Shown here piece after piece: positions 17,099 through 25,974 of a stretch of DNA of 37,280 nucleotides. Origin of the DNA: Fuerstiella sp. (lineage in GTDB: Bacteria > Planctomycetota > Planctomycetia > Planctomycetales > Planctomycetaceae); NCBI GenBank assembly GCA_022447185.1, contig JAKVAY010000073.1, positions 1 to 37,280 on the forward strand, in the 5' to 3' direction. Within the stretch, counting starts at the first letter, position 1. Each line of letters starts with the position of its first letter. Under the pieces are notes generated by a model. It was not told where the DNA came from. It did no database searches and worked only from the letters and a program-made list of their open reading frames with translations. The translations under genes were made by a program, and so were the position numbers.

Positions 17099-19939
17099 AT
17101 GCAGCGAACGATGATCATACCCGTCCTGACTGCGGGGCTCGTGTTGTACTGCTGTTATGATAACGCTGAGGCGGACTCGGCACGTCCCAACTTCATTGTT
17201 ATCAACATTGACGACCTGGGCTATGGTGATATTGGGCCATTCGGAAACACGGTCAACCGGACACCGAATCTTGATCGTTTGGCGATGGAAGGTTGCAGAC
17301 TGACGTGTTTCTATGCGGCTCCCGTTTGTTCGCCGTCTCGTGCCTCGCTGATGACAGGATGTTATCCGAAACGGGTATTGAGTATTCCAAACGTGTTGTT
17401 TCCCGGTGAGGATACGGGGCTTGATGCAGGTGAAATCACCATCGCTGAACTGCTCAAAGATCGGGGATATGCAACCGGAATCATTGGCAAATGGCATTTG
17501 GGTGACCAGCCGGAATTTCTGCCGACTCGACAGGGGTTTGACTACTTCTACGGACTTCCTTATTCAAACGATATGGGGCCGGCGGCTGATGGTGCCAGGA
17601 GTAATGCCGGACAGTCCCTGCCGTCAACGGAGAGGAGTTCTCATGGTACGCATCCGCCACTTCCGCTGTTGCGCAATGAAACGGTACTGCAGCGTGTTCT
17701 TCCGGATGATCAGCACGTGATCGTAGAACGATATACTCAGGAAGCTGTGTCATTCCTGTGGAATCACCGTGACGAACCCTTCTTCCTGTACCTGCCGCAT
17801 TCAGCCGTACATTTTCCCCTTTATCCTGGCAAACAGTTCCAGGGAAAATCACAGCATGGACTGTTTGGTGACTGGGTCGAAGAAGTTGACTGGAGCGTCG
17901 GACAGATTCTGCAGACGATCGGTCAGCTCGGATTGTCCGACAACACGCTGATTATCTTTACATCCGACAACGGTGGTCAACAGCGCCACGGGGCCGTCAA
18001 TGCGCCGTTACGCGGCGGTAAGGGCACCACGTTTGAAGGTGGCATGCGAGTACCCACGATTGCATGGTGGCCCGGACATATTCCACCCGGTACTGTTGTT
18101 GGTCAGGTTGCAGGTATGATGGATATATTGCCAACATTTGTCAGCCTGGCGGGTGGTCATTTACCTGACGATCGAAAAATCGATGGTCGGAACATCTGGC
18201 CCCTTCTTGCCGGACATGAAAATGTTCAGTCTCCGCATGAAACGTTTTTCTATTACCGAGGCCTCCGGCTTGAGGCACTGAGGCAGGGTCCCTGGAAGCT
18301 CCATCTGAAACATGGAGAACTCTACAACCTGGAGGATGACATTGCGGAATCGACAAACGTCGCATTGAAGTACACCTCTGTTGTTGCACAGCTGCGCAGC
18401 ATCGCCGAGGCGACCGACAGCGATCTGGGTCAGGACGGGCCGGGGCCGGGTTGTCGCCCGCTCGGTCGGGTCCAGACGGCACAGCCGTTAATTGCTCATG
18501 ACGGTACAGTGAGGGAAGGCTTCGAAAATCCCAAGATTCACGCCGGGCAGGGGATTATGGTTGGGGAGCTGACTCCGTCATCGGCGTTTGTGCAGGTCCG
18601 ACTTACGCAGTCGGATCATCTGCTGGATCGTGATTTGCCTGGCATTGCGGGCGTTGTTGAGTTTTCGCTGTGTTCTGCGGACGGTGGTGATGTTGTCACA
18701 CGAACGACCAACGCGGCTGACGAACAGGACTTCATCGCCCGCACATGGTTTGAGGGATTGCTGCCAGGTGCCGAATACGTGTGTAAAACACGAATCGGAA
18801 CGGTGAAGGAAGACCTTCGTGTCGGACCGATGGCTTCGTTTCGCACTTTGTATGGGGCCGGTCGATCGCAGCCCGTGAAGTTCGTGGTTGTTACCGGGAT
18901 GAATCACCGTGAATTTCACGGTGACGATCCGAGTGGTCTTGGACGGCCCCTTCTGGTGAGTCCTGGACTGCCGGTGGAATACGCTGGTCCCGACAGGCAT
19001 ATTGGTTACCCGTCACTGGACACCATTCGTCGTTTGAATCCCTTTTTCTTTGTAGGAACCGGTGACAACATCTATTACGACTTTCCCTCAGGAAAACTTC
19101 GCGCGCAGTCGTTGACGGAGATGCGTCAAAAATGGCATGAACAGTTCGTACAGGACCGGTATCAACAATTGTTTGCTGTGGTGCCGACGTACTGGATGAT
19201 CGACGACCACGATTATCGTCTTGATGACTGTGATAACAGTGGTGATTATGATCCGTCACCGGAACTGGGCCGTCGTGTGATGCTGGAACAATTGCCGTAC
19301 GGTCCCGCGAGCGACGACAGTTTGAAAACGTATCGCACTCACCGAGTCAGCAAAGATCTTCAGGTCTGGTTTCCGGAAAATCGACTACACCGCAGTCCTA
19401 ACAGGACAGCGGATGGTCCCGACAAGACGATCTGGGGCGTTGAACAAAAATCCTGGTTGAAAAAGACGCTGTCAGAAAGCCGTGCGACATTCAAACTGCT
19501 GGTCTCACCGACACCGATGATTGGTCCGGATGACAAACGCAAGACGGACAATCACACCAACTTTGGAGGGTTCCGCCACGAGCGTGATGAATTTTTCGAA
19601 TGGCTCAGTGAGACAGGTGTGGCCAAGGATTTCTTTCTGGTGTGCGGAGACCGGCACTGGCAGTATCATTCCGTGCACCCGACAGGAATTGAAGAATTCT
19701 CCTGCGGGGCGCTCGTGGACGCCAACTCGCGACTCGGTCGTCAACCCGGAGATCCGGAATCAACAGACCCCAACGGTTTGATCAGACAGCCGTATACCCA
19801 GACAGTGGCTTCCGGCGGATTTCTTGAGATCGAATGTTTACCAGCTTCCGCCGGCGAACGGACGTCACTTTACTTTCGTTTTCGGGACGAGCGTGGAGTG
19901 CTTCTGTATGAACACGTCAAACTACAATCTGCACCATGA
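17099..19939 (+). CDS. Sulfatase-PhoD fusion, secreted bifunctional hydrolase
   Basis: This 946-residue protein has two complete hydrolase modules. Residues 1-25 look like a signal peptide. Residues about 28-440 are a type I sulfatase: metal ligands D38/D39, and the formylglycine signature C77-S-P-S-R81 in APVCSPSRASLMTG. It also has GKWHLG, the SDNGG metal motif and the closing GPWKLH/LYNLEDD. From about 475 a PhoD-type module follows: an Fn3-like domain (MVGELTPSSAFVQVRL to 590), then the metallophosphatase with GTGDNIYYD, MIDDHDY and VCGDRHWQYHS. The sulfatase would remove sulfate esters after Cys-to-formylglycine maturation, and PhoD a phosphodiester or phosphomonoester. The ATG at 17099 is preceded by a duplicated GTGTAAG with AAGG. 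No stop or frameshift divides the modules. Confidence 0.88.
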   Translation: MQRTMIIPVLTAGLVLYCCYDNAEADSARPNFIVINIDDLGYGDIGPFGNTVNRTPNLDRLAMEGCRLTCFYAAPVCSPSRASLMTGCYPKRVLSIPNVLFPGEDTGLDAGEITIAELLKDRGYATGIIGKWHLGDQPEFLPTRQGFDYFYGLPYSNDMGPAADGARSNAGQSLPSTERSSHGTHPPLPLLRNETVLQRVLPDDQHVIVERYTQEAVSFLWNHRDEPFFLYLPHSAVHFPLYPGKQFQGKSQHGLFGDWVEEVDWSVGQILQTIGQLGLSDNTLIIFTSDNGGQQRHGAVNAPLRGGKGTTFEGGMRVPTIAWWPGHIPPGTVVGQVAGMMDILPTFVSLAGGHLPDDRKIDGRNIWPLLAGHENVQSPHETFFYYRGLRLEALRQGPWKLHLKHGELYNLEDDIAESTNVALKYTSVVAQLRSIAEATDSDLGQDGPGPGCRPLGRVQTAQPLIAHDGTVREGFENPKIHAGQGIMVGELTPSSAFVQVRLTQSDHLLDRDLPGIAGVVEFSLCSADGGDVVTRTTNAADEQDFIARTWFEGLLPGAEYVCKTRIGTVKEDLRVGPMASFRTLYGAGRSQPVKFVVVTGMNHREFHGDDPSGLGRPLLVSPGLPVEYAGPDRHIGYPSLDTIRRLNPFFFVGTGDNIYYDFPSGKLRAQSLTEMRQKWHEQFVQDRYQQLFAVVPTYWMIDDHDYRLDDCDNSGDYDPSPELGRRVMLEQLPYGPASDDSLKTYRTHRVSKDLQVWFPENRLHRSPNRTADGPDKTIWGVEQKSWLKKTLSESRATFKLLVSPTPMIGPDDKRKTDNHTNFGGFRHERDEFFEWLSETGVAKDFFLVCGDRHWQYHSVHPTGIEEFSCGALVDANSRLGRQPGDPESTDPNGLIRQPYTQTVASGGFLEIECLPASAGERTSLYFRFRDERGVLLYEHVKLQSAP

Positions 19940-20300
19940 CGGAAAACTGTGAATTGCGCCATCACAGTAAAACCGTTTGACCGCATGTTTCTGTTTGTGT
20001 CGTAGCGTGCTCACTGAGTTCCGTCCGATAAAGAATCGTTGCGCATGTTGATTCTGCCACGGACGCGTGAGTCATTTTTAGGCGCGATAGCATGCCATTC
20101 AACGAGTCGCTCCCGGGGCATTTGGTTCACTCGCTCAAGTACCGGGAAATCTATGCGGCCTGACTTCCGGCGGATCATTGCGACTGTTGTCCAAAAGGCA
20201 CGGGTTCAGGAGTCTTGTCTGTGCATGTGGCTCATGTAAACTGCGCGTCTGACCACGCGCAAACTGTGATCAGCTTAGTGTTTATCGAGAAGAAAATTCA
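19940..20300. other. Intergenic region after the sulfatase-PhoD gene
   Basis: No supported gene. A perfect 7-bp hairpin ACTGTGA/TCACAGT at 19946-19968 lies seven bases after the stop, flanked by A-runs, not T-runs, and may mark the transcript end. The open frame at 20039-20239 has no protein-like features. Confidence 0.4.
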
Positions 20301-20353
20301 GATCCCCTCATGCAACCACGTTGCTGGCAGGCGTGATCAGGGGAATCGTTTTT
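20301..20353 (+). promoter_or_regulatory. Branched hairpin with T-run upstream of the SDR gene
   Basis: GATCCCCT (20301-20308) pairs with AGGGGAATC (20339-20347) with one bulged A, and TTTTT follows at 20349-20353. Inside the loop GCAAC/GTTGC (20312-20324) forms a second hairpin. The whole lies 62 bases before the SDR start on the same strand. This looks like an intrinsic terminator with an internal stem: either the end of a small RNA or a leader attenuator. It matches no riboswitch class I know. Confidence 0.4.
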
Positions 20354-20414
20354 CCTGTCGGCCACCCCGTCGCTCGCCGGCAGTTGCTTTCCATTGGAAG
20401 TAGGAGGCTGAGCA

Positions 20415-21197
20415 ATGAATACACTTGACGGCCATGTTGTGATTGTGACGGGGGCGGGTTCCGGGATCGGCAAAGAGACGGCATTGCTGACCGCCCGGGA
20501 AGGAGCTTCCGTGGTGGTTGCTGAAGTCGACGCCAAAAAAGGAACGGCGGCCGCCAATGAGATTCTTGCATCCGGGGGGCAATCGGTATTCATTGAGACG
20601 GATGTTGCCGACGAAGACGCAGTTGCAGCGATGGTCACAGAGACACTCAATACGTTTGGCTGCATCGATGCGCTGGTCAACAATGCCGGTATCGATCTTG
20701 AAGGTCCCACCACGTCCTTCAGCACGGAAAACTGGAAGCAGGTGATCGATATCAATCTCGGCGGGGCCTTTTTGTGCAGCCGAGCTTGCCTGCCGGCATT
20801 GCGAAGGCAGGGCGGTGCTATCGTGAATATTGCGTCTGTTCATGCGAATTTCGGCTTCGCCGGCGCCGCAGCCTATGATGCCAGCAAGGGGGGCATGGTC
20901 TCGCTCACTCGCTCACTGGCAATGGAGAATGCGCCCGATCAGGTGCGCGTCAACGCAATTTGTCCAGGATACATTGATACACCCTTGTGGGATCATTTTT
21001 TGGCTCAGGAATCGGACCCGGAGAAAATCGATCGAATCACGCGAGACAGTCATCCGTTGCGTCGCCGAGGGATACCACTGGACATCGCCCAGGCAGTGCG
21101 GTTCCTGATTTCAAACGAATCGACCTGGATTACCGGAACCACGCTTGTCGTCGATGGCGGGATGGGGGCCCAGTTTTTCCAGCGGTCTTTCGACTGA
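20415..21197 (+). CDS. Short-chain dehydrogenase/reductase (SDR)
   Basis: This 260-residue classical SDR has the cofactor turn TGAGSGIG (12-19) and acidic E37 at the end of the second strand, which favours NAD over NADP. It also has VNNAG (88-92), N114, and the catalytic S141, Y154 and K158 (IVNIASVHANFGFAG, then YDASKGG). The C-terminal block is WITGTTLVVDGGMG. A strong GGAGG precedes the ATG at 20415. Members of this group oxidise sugars, sugar acids or polyols. With fucD and an HpaI-type aldolase 5-7 kb away, L-fucose dehydrogenase or 2-keto-3-deoxy-L-fuconate dehydrogenase are candidate roles, but the sequence alone does not decide. A decayed copy of codons 203-225 lies at 22502-22568. 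Confidence 0.9.
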   Translation: MNTLDGHVVIVTGAGSGIGKETALLTAREGASVVVAEVDAKKGTAAANEILASGGQSVFIETDVADEDAVAAMVTETLNTFGCIDALVNNAGIDLEGPTTSFSTENWKQVIDINLGGAFLCSRACLPALRRQGGAIVNIASVHANFGFAGAAAYDASKGGMVSLTRSLAMENAPDQVRVNAICPGYIDTPLWDHFLAQESDPEKIDRITRDSHPLRRRGIPLDIAQAVRFLISNESTWITGTTLVVDGGMGAQFFQRSFD

Positions 21198-21384
21198 ATC
21201 GGGATTTTCAGTTCTTCAGTGGTGCATCACCCGGCCGCTTGTCGCGCCCGTTTGAACATCATCGTTACGGACGCTTTCGCACCAGCAAAGAATTTCTTTG
21301 CTGCAGAAACCGCCGTTGTAATCTGTAAAAAACTAATATTAATGTCGCATTCGTTAAGCTCAGGATTCGAGGGGGCAAAGTTAA

Positions 21385-22482
21385 GTGACACGGACAGGCA
21401 AAAGAACACATGGCTTTACACTGGTTGAATTGCTCGTCGTTATCGCCGTCATCGCGATTCTGATTGCCTTATTACTGCCAGCAGTACAGCAGGTGCGAGA
21501 AGCAGCACGCCGTACGCAGTGTCGAAATAACCTGAAACAAATCGGGCTGGCACTGCACAGCTATCACGAGATTCACAGAATGTTTCCGCCTGGACGAATG
21601 CAACCGTACCTCGGAGAGGGTACGGCAACGGGTGCGGGCGAATGCTGGGCTGGGTCAGTCGCTGTGCATACATTTCTACTTCCATTCATGGATCAGGCGA
21701 AACTCTATGACCGGATTGATTTCAGTCGTTATCGTATTCAGATTCCGCCTAAGACACCTCATTGTGAAGACAATGCCGAGCTCTACGGTGTAGCGCTTCC
21801 CTCTTTTCAGTGTCCTTCGGATCCCATCGGAGGTCGCACTGTCACCAACAACTACCGCTCTAATGTTGGGGTAACTGCCTGCCCTGGGTCTCCATATAAC
21901 GATGACGGAACAAACCAGGAGCCGTATTCAACGAATTGTGCGGCCGAATTGTACGGCAGCAAAGGAGGAATGTTTCACGATAAAGGCGGGGTGAGAATCA
22001 GTGATGTGACTGACGGTACCTCGAACACGGTCGCATTTAGTGAACGCTCGGTTGGAGACCAGACGTCTGAAGTGTTCAACATTCAGGGCGACATATACAG
22101 AGCCGTTGAGAAATCTGTGACCCATACGACCGCTTCACTTCTGCAGGAGTGCAAAGCACTTGACCTTGCTTTGACACCCAACCCTGGTCACACCAGCAAC
22201 AATGGGATTGGAAACGGTGCTTGGTGGCACGGTACTTTCCAGATGACACTGTACGGCCACGTCATTGGTCCAAATTCAAACACAACCGACTGCGGTGTTT
22301 CAAGTTTGATACCCGACGGAAATGACGAACCTCAGATTGTTGGTGCACGCAGCTATCATGTCGGTTGCGTTCTCAGCCTGTTTGCAGACGGAAGTGTGCG
22401 AAGATTTAGCGAGAATATCGACATTGGGATCTGGCAGGCAGTCGGCACACGGGCCGGGTTTGAGCTGCCTGGCAGTTTCTGA
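21385..22482 (+). CDS. DUF1559 protein with prepilin-type N-terminus
   Basis: This 365-residue planctomycete-type protein begins with a short basic leader and GFTLVELLVVIAVIAILIALLLP, shown here as GFTLVELLVVIA plus a hydrophobic helix. This is the type IV prepilin/pseudopilin signal, with cleavage between G10 and F11 and E15 at the +5 site. AVQQVREAARRTQC and NNLKQIGLALHSYH are the DUF1559 signature. The C-terminal HVGCVLSLFADGSVRRF is the H-x9-DG-type ending. Such proteins occur in dozens of copies per planctomycete genome and are thought to be surface or periplasmic; their role is unknown. The start is the GTG at 21385, because a TAA lies directly upstream in frame; GAGGGGG serves as ribosome site. 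Confidence 0.93.
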   Translation: MTRTGKRTHGFTLVELLVVIAVIAILIALLLPAVQQVREAARRTQCRNNLKQIGLALHSYHEIHRMFPPGRMQPYLGEGTATGAGECWAGSVAVHTFLLPFMDQAKLYDRIDFSRYRIQIPPKTPHCEDNAELYGVALPSFQCPSDPIGGRTVTNNYRSNVGVTACPGSPYNDDGTNQEPYSTNCAAELYGSKGGMFHDKGGVRISDVTDGTSNTVAFSERSVGDQTSEVFNIQGDIYRAVEKSVTHTTASLLQECKALDLALTPNPGHTSNNGIGNGAWWHGTFQMTLYGHVIGPNSNTTDCGVSSLIPDGNDEPQIVGARSYHVGCVLSLFADGSVRRFSENIDIGIWQAVGTRAGFELPGSF

Positions 22483-22501
22483 TGATGTACCGCGTTAAGA
22501 A

Positions 22502-22568
22502 CAGAAAATCGATCGAATCATGCGAGTGAGTCATCCGCTGCGTGGTTGCGGGATGCCGCTGGAAATCG
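22502..22568 (+). pseudogene. 67-base relic of an SDR gene
   Basis: This segment aligns without gaps to 21021-21087 inside the intact SDR gene, with about 12 differences in 67 bases. It reads QKIDRIMRVSHPLRGCGMPL against EKIDRITRDSHPLRRRGIPL. Nothing before or after it aligns, so only a fragment of a diverged second SDR copy survives. It starts 20 bases after the DUF1559 stop and abuts the broken NTF2-type gene on the opposite strand. Confidence 0.7.
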
Positions 22569-22862
22569 TTTGGTGAGTGTGGGCAGGTCATCTCCTGCAA
22601 ACATGTTGGAGAATTCCTCAGTCAGCGTCTCGCGGCCCACAATCCGGTCGCCGGTGGATCGATTGATGTAGATACCCTGCGGTGACCATCGCTTTGCCAG
22701 CGCGCAGGCATCTCGAGCGTTAAAGGCTTGGACATAGGATTCAGCTGCCTGACACACAGCCGTTTCACTTGCATTGACGGTGGACTCGCTCTGACCGAGA
22801 ACCTGATCGCTCCAGAGGCAGGACGGGCAGACGTTCAACAGACACAGGAGACATTTATGCAT
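22518..22862 (-). pseudogene. Truncated secreted NTF2-like (SgcJ/EcaC-type) protein
   Basis: From the ATG at 22862, which follows GGAGAAA at a good distance, there is a signal peptide (MHKCLLCLLNVCPSCLW). Next comes an NTF2/SnoaL-type start: AAESYVQAFNARDACALAKR, WSPQGIYINRSTG, IVGRETLTEEFSNMFAG. Planctomycete relatives with this sequence are secreted, with a domain of about 120 residues or more. Here only about 70 residues of the domain remain. After about residue 97 the frame enters the antisense strand of the SDR relic (22568 downward) and stops 16 residues later. The promoter-proximal part looks healthy, so the truncation may be recent; a stable short product is unlikely. Confidence 0.65.
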
Positions 22863-23087
22863 ATGAGTTTCTCCGGACTGGTCGTATTCGTCGTTAAACT
22901 GTGATGGGACGAAATGGTCCAATCTGACCGGATGACAAACCCTCGATTTGTCTGAGTGTTTTGTCAGACGTGAATTGGTCTGTTTCAATGGGTGAATTCG
23001 CAGCATATCGGCGGTATGCTGAGTAAACTGGCAGTGTTTGCCATCGTCCGTGGACCGAAGTCAATTCTCACTCTATGAAAACCAGCT

Positions 23088-24170
23088 ATGCCTGCGATCA
23101 CCTACCTGTTTTCGTATCGATTCGCTCAAATTACCGGAGTTCCGGCAATGATGCTGGTGATACTTTTGATGTTGATGCCCTCAGTGTCTGCCGCGGACAC
23201 TGAGGGCCATCTGGACATCTATTTCATTGATGTTGAGGGCGGTGCCTGTACGCTTCTTGTATCACCTTCGGGGGAATCGCTGATCATCGATTCGGGTTAC
23301 CCCGACAACAATGACCGTGATCTCAACCGGATTTTGCACGTGGTTCGTGATGTGGCAGGGTTGGAGCAGATCGATCATGCTGCAGTGACGCACTGGCATC
23401 TCGATCACTACGGTAACCACGCGGCGCTGTCGACGAAAATCAGGATCAACAATTTCTGGGATCGTGGCATTCCGGATGTGTTGTCAGAGGACGCACAGTT
23501 TGTGAATCGGGTCTCTAACTATCGTTCAGCGTCACAGAATGCGTCAAACTCACTGAAGGCGGGTGATAGTCTGCCTGTGAAATCCGGCAAGACTTCGTAT
23601 GGCGTCCGGATCCTGACAGGTAGTCGCGAAGTCATCCCAAATACCGGTCAGCCCAACCCATACGCAGATCTGCACGAGCCTCAGCCCAAGGATACGACTG
23701 ACAACGCTGCCAGTCTCAGCTTCCTGCTGACGTTTGGTGAATTTCGGTTTCTTTGTTGCGGTGATCTGACATGGAATATCGAAGCAAAACTGATGACGCC
23801 GAATAATCCAATTGGTCAGGTTGACATGTTCATGGTCACTCATCACGGATTGGCTACGAGTAACAATCCTGTGCTGGTTCGTGCCATCGACCCACGGGTC
23901 GCTGTTATGTGCAACGGGCCGACCAAGGGAGGGACTGAAGGGGTTATCCGGACATTGCGAAAGTGCGAATCACTGGAGGCGCTCTATCAACTGCATCGCA
24001 ATGTCAAGCTCGAGCCTGAGTTGCAAACACCGGCAAGTTTCATTGCCAATTCGGGTCCAACTCAGGGATGTCAGGGAGTGTGGGTCAAGGCGAGCGTCGC
24101 GCCGGGAGGCAGGGAATACACCGTGCAGATCGGTCCCGAAGGCAAGCCGCGTCACTACCTGTCTCGCTAA
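23088..24170 (+). CDS. Secreted metallo-beta-lactamase-fold hydrolase, ComEC-C-terminal-like
   Basis: This 360-residue protein has an N-terminal hydrophobic segment ending MPSVSAAD, probably a signal peptide. The metallo-beta-lactamase fold is of the kind in the ComEC C-terminal domain: IYFIDVEGGACTLL, IIDSG with D68, and the metal motif H102-x-H104-x-D106-H107 in THWHLDHYGN. Later come FLCCGDLTWNIE and MVTHHG. Family members cleave phosphodiesters, nucleotides or other esters using two metal ions. The substrate is unknown. The start at 23088 lacks a clear ribosome site. The in-frame ATG pair at 23148, behind a GGAG, would give a shorter leader with no basic residue. The gene is divergent from the truncated NTF2 gene and convergent with the Nramp-like gene. 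Confidence 0.8.
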   Translation: MPAITYLFSYRFAQITGVPAMMLVILLMLMPSVSAADTEGHLDIYFIDVEGGACTLLVSPSGESLIIDSGYPDNNDRDLNRILHVVRDVAGLEQIDHAAVTHWHLDHYGNHAALSTKIRINNFWDRGIPDVLSEDAQFVNRVSNYRSASQNASNSLKAGDSLPVKSGKTSYGVRILTGSREVIPNTGQPNPYADLHEPQPKDTTDNAASLSFLLTFGEFRFLCCGDLTWNIEAKLMTPNNPIGQVDMFMVTHHGLATSNNPVLVRAIDPRVAVMCNGPTKGGTEGVIRTLRKCESLEALYQLHRNVKLEPELQTPASFIANSGPTQGCQGVWVKASVAPGGREYTVQIGPEGKPRHYLSR

Positions 24171-24278
24171 CACTCAATCCTGTCCCGGTTTCGAAGCCGC
24201 GGACGGAAGATGTATGGTTTACCGGGTTGCCAAATGACGTTTTTAAACGGCATTCCGTATCAGTGGATACTGCTGTGA

Positions 24279-25583
24279 TCACAGCGACGACAAGAGTGAC
24301 TCAATTGATTTGTATCCGCCCCAGACAGCGAGAACAAACAATCCGCCCATGACGAGGTTTTCCCACCAGCGATTCTTATACTTACTGCCAATATACGGGG
24401 CCCTGGCTGTGATACACCACAAGCCGCCGGCAATCACTGGCAACAGTACAACCTGAGCGCTGTTGGCCACCAGAGTGAGCTTGACGAATCCGGGCATTCC
24501 GGGAATGGTCCAGATGAGTGGTGAAATCAGACACCACAGAGCAATCCATCGATACATCGGATGCTCACGGCAGCGTGCCTGCGTGTGTCTCCCTTCGGCG
24601 CCCTGCCATCTCATGAGTGCGTGCGTCCCGAGATATCCGAGGCCCATCGCGTGGCCAACCAGCGAAGTAAAGACTGCGGAGAACACACCAAGGTAGAACA
24701 GGATACGCCCGTTTGAACCCAGAATTTTACTCAACAGTCGCGGCAGATCGTCCATTTTTTCGATGGTCTCTCCCTTGGGATGGAGCAGTTCAGCACCCAG
24801 AGTCCACACAGCCAGATTGAGCAGGATCATGACGAACACTGCCAGGAGAAAGTCATACAGCTGAACGCGTCGAAACTGCGGGCCACGCCACCCTTTGGCA
24901 TCCAGAAAATACGGATAGACCAGATTCATCAGAGAGCCACCGACAGCGCCGATCATTGCGGTTGCAACGAGCCAGGGATTAAATGCGCCAGCCTGATCCG
25001 GAAGTTCCATGCGGTATAATCCCTGCACGATTCCTTCAGGACTGGGGCCAATCCAGATGGCTGTTCCCAGGAATGATACGGACAACAGCGCAAGAAAAAT
25101 CTTGAAGCTGTTTTCGATGCGGCTGTACGCCGGCTGGAAGATCAATACCACTGCTATGCCGTTCCACAGGACGGCCCAATGCCAGACCTGGCCGAGGCCA
25201 GTGACGTTACGACACGCTTCGCCGACTCCAACTGTCATATACGATCCGTAGACGTGTCCCATCACGACAGCAGACAGCAGGAGCCCAGGGGCGTACCATG
25301 GATGTAATCGAACGAGGCCATCAAGGACTCCTTCCGAATGCTGATTACACAACTGGTATTTGGCAATCAACGAGACAAACAGAAACCGCATGACGACCGC
25401 GAGAACAAGTACCCACATCAGTGAGTAGCCGTAGTTGCTGCCTGCAACGCCCATGTCGACGATATCACCTGCCCCCAGCCAGGTAAGTACGACGACGATT
25501 CCCGGTCCAAAGGAACGCATGTATTCGGAAAAAGTGCGCGGTGGCTCTGTTATTGTCTGATCGTTCGTGGACGGTTTGGTCAT
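24279..25583 (-). CDS. Nramp-family transporter lacking canonical metal motifs
   Basis: This 434-residue membrane protein has about eleven hydrophobic helices. The start GPGIVVVLTWLGAGD, then GSNYGYSLMWVLV, aligns with helix 1 and 2 of Nramp/MntH transporters, which read GPGFLVSVAYMDPGN and GSQFGYSLLWVLL. The metal-binding DPGN of helix 1 is GAGD here (37-40), and the helix 6 MPH motif is replaced by GGSLMNLVYPYF (around 215-226). Both are direct metal ligands in MntH, so the cargo is probably not the usual Mn/Fe. Nramp-related Mg transporters and other non-canonical members also vary at these sites. GGAAGAAG precedes the ATG at 25583. A strong inverted repeat lies in the leader (25655-25691). 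Confidence 0.85.
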   Translation of the reverse strand: MTKPSTNDQTITEPPRTFSEYMRSFGPGIVVVLTWLGAGDIVDMGVAGSNYGYSLMWVLVLAVVMRFLFVSLIAKYQLCNQHSEGVLDGLVRLHPWYAPGLLLSAVVMGHVYGSYMTVGVGEACRNVTGLGQVWHWAVLWNGIAVVLIFQPAYSRIENSFKIFLALLSVSFLGTAIWIGPSPEGIVQGLYRMELPDQAGAFNPWLVATAMIGAVGGSLMNLVYPYFLDAKGWRGPQFRRVQLYDFLLAVFVMILLNLAVWTLGAELLHPKGETIEKMDDLPRLLSKILGSNGRILFYLGVFSAVFTSLVGHAMGLGYLGTHALMRWQGAEGRHTQARCREHPMYRWIALWCLISPLIWTIPGMPGFVKLTLVANSAQVVLLPVIAGGLWCITARAPYIGSKYKNRWWENLVMGGLFVLAVWGGYKSIESLLSSL

Positions 25584-25654
25584 TTCGAACTTCTTCCGGA
25601 ATCGTAAAGGACGATGGTGTCAGTGACTGTTCGTTGATTTGAACCATACGACTC

Positions 25655-25691
25655 CGTCCTGTGGCACCTCTGTACCGGTCGTCACAGGACG
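25655..25691. promoter_or_regulatory. Long perfect inverted repeat upstream of the Nramp-like gene
   Basis: CGTCCTGTG (25655-25663) and CACAGGACG (25683-25691) are perfect complements, and the stem continues with a G-T and a C-G pair to eleven pairs around a 15-base loop. It lies 72-108 bases before the Nramp-like start on the minus strand and about 285 bases before the aldolase on the plus strand. It could be a folded element in the Nramp mRNA leader or a protein operator. No T-run follows on the minus strand, so it is not a simple terminator. Confidence 0.5.
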
Positions 25692-25974
25692 CTTAAAGCC
25701 GCGCACACCTTAACCGATCACTGATTTAGCGAGATTGACGCAACTTGCAACTCAGTCAGTCGGACGATCTCCAGGGAGAAAAGCAAACGCTGCCATCCAG
25801 CTGTATTCAGACTGTGTCAACAACTTAGACCGCTGCGGTTGTTACACAATACATCTCAGAAAACCCCGAGTCGGTTGCGGAATCGGCGTTATATGGGGAG
25901 GATCGGCAGCGACCGGACAATACGACCAACAACATGATGAGTTTTGACGACCGACTTGAACGGAGCAATTTCAG
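25692..25974. other. Intergenic region before the aldolase gene
   Basis: No supported gene. An open frame at 25735-25947 lacks protein-like features. The region should hold divergent promoters for the Nramp-like gene and the aldolase gene. Confidence 0.4.

Noticed and set aside
19946..19968. 7-bp hairpin after the sulfatase-PhoD stop, considered as a terminator
   Set aside because: It is followed by A, not T, on the coding strand, so I list it only as a note in the gap.
24272..24285. Perfect palindrome GCTGTGATCACAGC resembling a CRP site
   Set aside because: CRP sites need six bases between TGTGA and TCACA. This one has no spacer and lies across the end of the Nramp-like gene, away from any start.
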